DNA from: Firmicutes bacterium UBA3910
Lineage (GTDB): Bacteria > Bacillota > Limnochordia > Darwinibacteriales > Darwinibacteriaceae
NCBI GenBank assembly: GCA_002391465.1
Contig: DGFC01000001.1
Coordinates: 2,578-21,269 of the forward strand
DNA: 18,692 bases
Direction: 5' to 3'
How positions within the stretch are numbered: position 1 is the first letter of the stretch; the number at the start of each line of letters is the position of its first letter. Positions 16,775-18,692 of the stretch are shown here, piece by piece. The notes under the pieces were generated by a model. It worked only from the letters and a program-made list of their open reading frames with translations, searched no databases and was not told the origin of the DNA. The position numbers and the translations under genes were made by a program.

Positions 16775-18079
16775 ATGAGAAAGAAAGCATTAGTTATTAC
16801 CCTTGCACTAGTCTTAGCATTCGCAAGCAGTGCAATGGCAGCTGTAAGTTTCAGCGGGAAGTTCAAAATCGACTTCGCGCGGAACTTTGATTTTAATGAC
16901 AATAACAACTTGTTTGATGGAACCTATACACTAACTCCTACGCTGAACTTTAGCATCTCCGCTTCATCCAAAGGTGAATCGGAAGATCGCGTTGATTGGG
17001 AATTCAGCAGTGGAGTCATACAAGACGGAGACAAATGGACATTCAGCGGGTACAAACTCGGGCTTTATGATCAGTATTTCAAAGCTTGGGTCTGGGGTGC
17101 TGGTGCCGAGTTGTCTGACAAAGCTACCCAATTTGGTTGGATCAGCGCATCCAAAGCCGGTGGCGACTTGCGGTCGAGGGTAGAAGTACCTGTGGCAGAC
17201 GTGGCAACTGTTACCGCTGACTTTGAAGGAACCACCATGCGTCTCTTTGTAGACGGTGCTGTGGAAGGTTACAACGTTGGAGCAGCTTATGAGTTGGCTA
17301 AATGGGAAGACGAAGATAACCGCACAAACCGCGTTGTTGTTCAAGCTGACGGCAGCATTCCAGCTGGCGATCTGGACATCGCTCTGAAGGCCGCTGTAGG
17401 TATTGACGTGAAAAAAGAAGACAGTGGCTTCGCATTCGGTGTTGACGCAACCGTCAATCCGACAGATGCGCTTTCCTTGAACGTAGAGGTTAAGAACAAC
17501 GACAAGTGGGCAGCTAAGGGAAAGACAGATGTGACCGCTGCTGCAACCTACACCGAGGCTGCATTCCAGCTCAAAGGTGAAGTTAGCCAGAGCTTTGTTA
17601 AGGATGGCGACAACAAACCTGGTATTACCTTGACTGGTTTCTATCGCATGAGCGATACTCTCAATTACGGTGACCTGTTTGGCGATAAGTGGTACACCAA
17701 CGATGCTCCTGCATTTGGTGTTAAGGCCGAGCTCCCTGGAGCGAATTTCTCTAAACTCACAATCGATGCTACAGCTCCTGTAGTGGCTGACGTTGCATCG
17801 GTAAAGGCGAAAGCCATATACGAAGGCAAGAGTAAGTACAGTGCTGACGTTCTTGGACGGATTGTTGCTACTTCTAAGTTGACACTCAATCCTCAAGTGA
17901 AGTTTACCAAGACCGAAGCTAACGATACGCTCGAGTTGAAGCTGGACGCAAGCTACCGTATTGGTGACACTGGCCCAAGCGTCACCTTCGGTGCTGAAAC
18001 TGAAACCAAGACAGTAACTGATACTGACGTAAAAACCAAAACCGGCAAAATCTTCGCTAGTGTTAAAGTGGCATTCTAA
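16775..18079 (+). CDS. Outer-membrane porin-like beta-barrel protein
   Basis: A 434-residue exported protein. The signal peptide MRKKALVITLALVLAFASSA ends in AMA22, the mature chain starts AVSFSGKFKIDFARN, and the last strand is GKIFASVKVAF with terminal phenylalanine. The body is made of alternating strands rich in Val, Ala, Lys and Asp (for example LNVEVKNNDKWAAKG, FQLKGEVSQSFVKDG), as expected for a large outer-membrane barrel. No SLH or peptidoglycan-binding domain is present, so anchoring to the wall must come from other proteins. GAGGGGG lies 7 nt before the ATG. It has the same signal/first-strand layout, length, leader elements and terminator arrangement as the gene before it, so the pair is probably an old duplication. 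The pore specificity is unknown. Confidence 0.82.
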   Translation: MRKKALVITLALVLAFASSAMAAVSFSGKFKIDFARNFDFNDNNNLFDGTYTLTPTLNFSISASSKGESEDRVDWEFSSGVIQDGDKWTFSGYKLGLYDQYFKAWVWGAGAELSDKATQFGWISASKAGGDLRSRVEVPVADVATVTADFEGTTMRLFVDGAVEGYNVGAAYELAKWEDEDNRTNRVVVQADGSIPAGDLDIALKAAVGIDVKKEDSGFAFGVDATVNPTDALSLNVEVKNNDKWAAKGKTDVTAAATYTEAAFQLKGEVSQSFVKDGDNKPGITLTGFYRMSDTLNYGDLFGDKWYTNDAPAFGVKAELPGANFSKLTIDATAPVVADVASVKAKAIYEGKSKYSADVLGRIVATSKLTLNPQVKFTKTEANDTLELKLDASYRIGDTGPSVTFGAETETKTVTDTDVKTKTGKIFASVKVAF

Positions 18080-18093
18080 GACAGACACAAACT

Positions 18094-18128
18094 ACCACCC
18101 AGGCAATTGCCTGGGTGGTTTTTCTTTT
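18094..18128 (+). terminator. Terminator of the second porin gene
   Basis: A perfect 11-bp stem ACCACCCAGGC/GCCTGGGTGGT (18094-18104 and 18109-18119) with loop AATT is followed by TTTTTCTTTT. Being a complete palindrome it could also fold for the converging minus-strand gene, but the T-run is only on the plus strand. Confidence 0.95.
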
Positions 18129-18169
18129 GTCCTTTAGGCAGGAAAGGGTGGGTAGCTGGGCGAAACATG

Positions 18170-18692
18170 TCATTGCATAGAATTGTAGAGAGGGTTAAGG
18201 ACGAGGCTCAATTGGAGGAGTTGAATGTCTTCCTCTGGGATGGCTGCATCTTCGGGGAAAGTGTGGAACAGTTCTTCCGGGTCTAAACTGCTGAGCAGCT
18301 TTTGGAGTTGTTGTTCTGTCTGTTTTTTCTGCTCTGGTTCGCTTAGTTTGTCATACACTTGGCATAATAGGGTAAGGCAGTAAATAGACCATAAGGGAGA
18401 GTTGGTTAAGGCTAAGGCCGCTTGTGCCATGCTTTCCGCCTGTGTGGGTGATCCCCGCTGCAGGAAAACCCGGGCCGTTAGATACATTAACTCGGGGTCC
18501 TGTGGTGGAATGGGTACCTCTGTGCTTAGAGACCTTGCGCTGGTGCTGAGGCGTCTCAAGAATTCGATTTGTGGAGATGTGGGGAGTAGAGCTAAATAAA
18601 AGTGGCACTTGCTTGGCTCCAAGATAGAGAGTTTTGCCGCCTTTAGGATTAGTTCATCGCCGATCAGGTTGCTGACTGTGGTGTCGAGAAGG
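18170..18692 (-). CDS. Helical, TPR-like protein (5' partial)
   Basis: An open frame on the minus strand ends with TGA at 18172-18170 and stays open to the window edge, so the start lies outside; 173 codons are visible. A TTG at 18622 is an internal codon in this reading. The sequence is almost wholly helical. Segments such as LMYLTARVFLQRGSPTQAESMAQAALALTNSPLWSIYCLTLLCQVYDKL have the paired-helix spacing and small-residue positions of tetratricopeptide repeats, so a protein-interaction scaffold is likely. Residues near the C-terminus (PEQKKQTEQQLQKLLSSL) may form a capping coiled coil. I do not recognise a specific family. It converges on the porin gene, with no terminator of its own visible after the stop. 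Confidence 0.6.
   Translation of the reverse strand, partial: LLDTTVSNLIGDELILKAAKLSILEPSKCHFYLALLPTSPQIEFLRRLSTSARSLSTEVPIPPQDPELMYLTARVFLQRGSPTQAESMAQAALALTNSPLWSIYCLTLLCQVYDKLSEPEQKKQTEQQLQKLLSSLDPEELFHTFPEDAAIPEEDIQLLQLSLVLNPLYNSMQ

Noticed and set aside
16964-18088. Long open frame antisense to the second porin gene
   Set aside because: It lies opposite a gene with signal peptide, ribosome site and terminator; the Cys-rich, low-logic translation and lack of start signals mark it as a shadow.

Overview
The window looks like chromosome from a diderm (outer-membrane-bearing) member of the Firmicutes/Bacillota, possibly a Limnochordia-like or related uncultured lineage. Two kinds of evidence point this way. 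Several gene families are typical of Firmicutes: a DUF2089 zinc-ribbon regulator paired with a LiaX/YvlB-like DUF4097 protein, a RocB-like M20 peptidase, and a stand-alone MsmX/UgpC sugar-ABC ATPase. Strong AGGAGG ribosome binding sites, TTG starts and sigma-A promoters fit the same picture. In addition, four genes encode secreted proteins that end in phenylalanine and have the strand pattern of outer-membrane beta-barrels, which requires an outer membrane. The lineage is an inference; no rRNA gene is present.

Layout. 1-4676: uvrA (cut at its 5' end) and uvrC on the + strand, separated by 5 nt and closed by a strong terminator. 4678-6830: a NatAB-like ABC exporter on the - strand, with its own extended -10 promoter; the permease start lies inside the ATPase gene. 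6865-7466: a small conserved gene of unknown function (DUF6530-like) with a near-consensus promoter, a repeat array that could be an operator, and a terminator. 7548-9200: a RocB-like M20 metallopeptidase. 9268-10715: two divergently transcribed, related small outer-membrane barrels. 10797-12496: an operon of a DUF2089 regulator and a DUF4097 beta-helix protein. 12515-13327: a Cof-type HAD phosphatase. 13427-14701: the MsmX/UgpC-type ATPase behind a promoter that overlaps a palindrome. 14779-18128: two larger porin-like barrels, each behind a long untranslated leader. 18170-18692: a TPR-like gene on the - strand that runs off the window.

The most interesting signal is in the two long gaps in front of the porin genes (14702-15055 and 16435-16774). 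The two leaders share ordered sequence blocks: an AAGTyACT element followed by a perfect 10-nt anti-16S match (AAAGGAGGTG), an AGGT..GCA element, GACGG, an AGGAAACAnGGAnACT..CCCC block and GATGAG. Spacing is similar, although the proteins they precede are very divergent. The AAAGGAGGTG element has no start codon at normal distance, and the shared blocks fall in different reading frames of the small open frames there, so conservation is at the RNA level. I do not recognise this as a known riboswitch; it is a candidate new regulatory RNA class for outer-membrane proteins.

Functionally, the right half is envelope-centred: four outer-membrane barrels, an envelope-stress type DUF2089/DUF4097 pair and a shared sugar-import ATPase. 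The left half is DNA repair plus a small exporter. All statements are from reading the sequence; no database search was possible.
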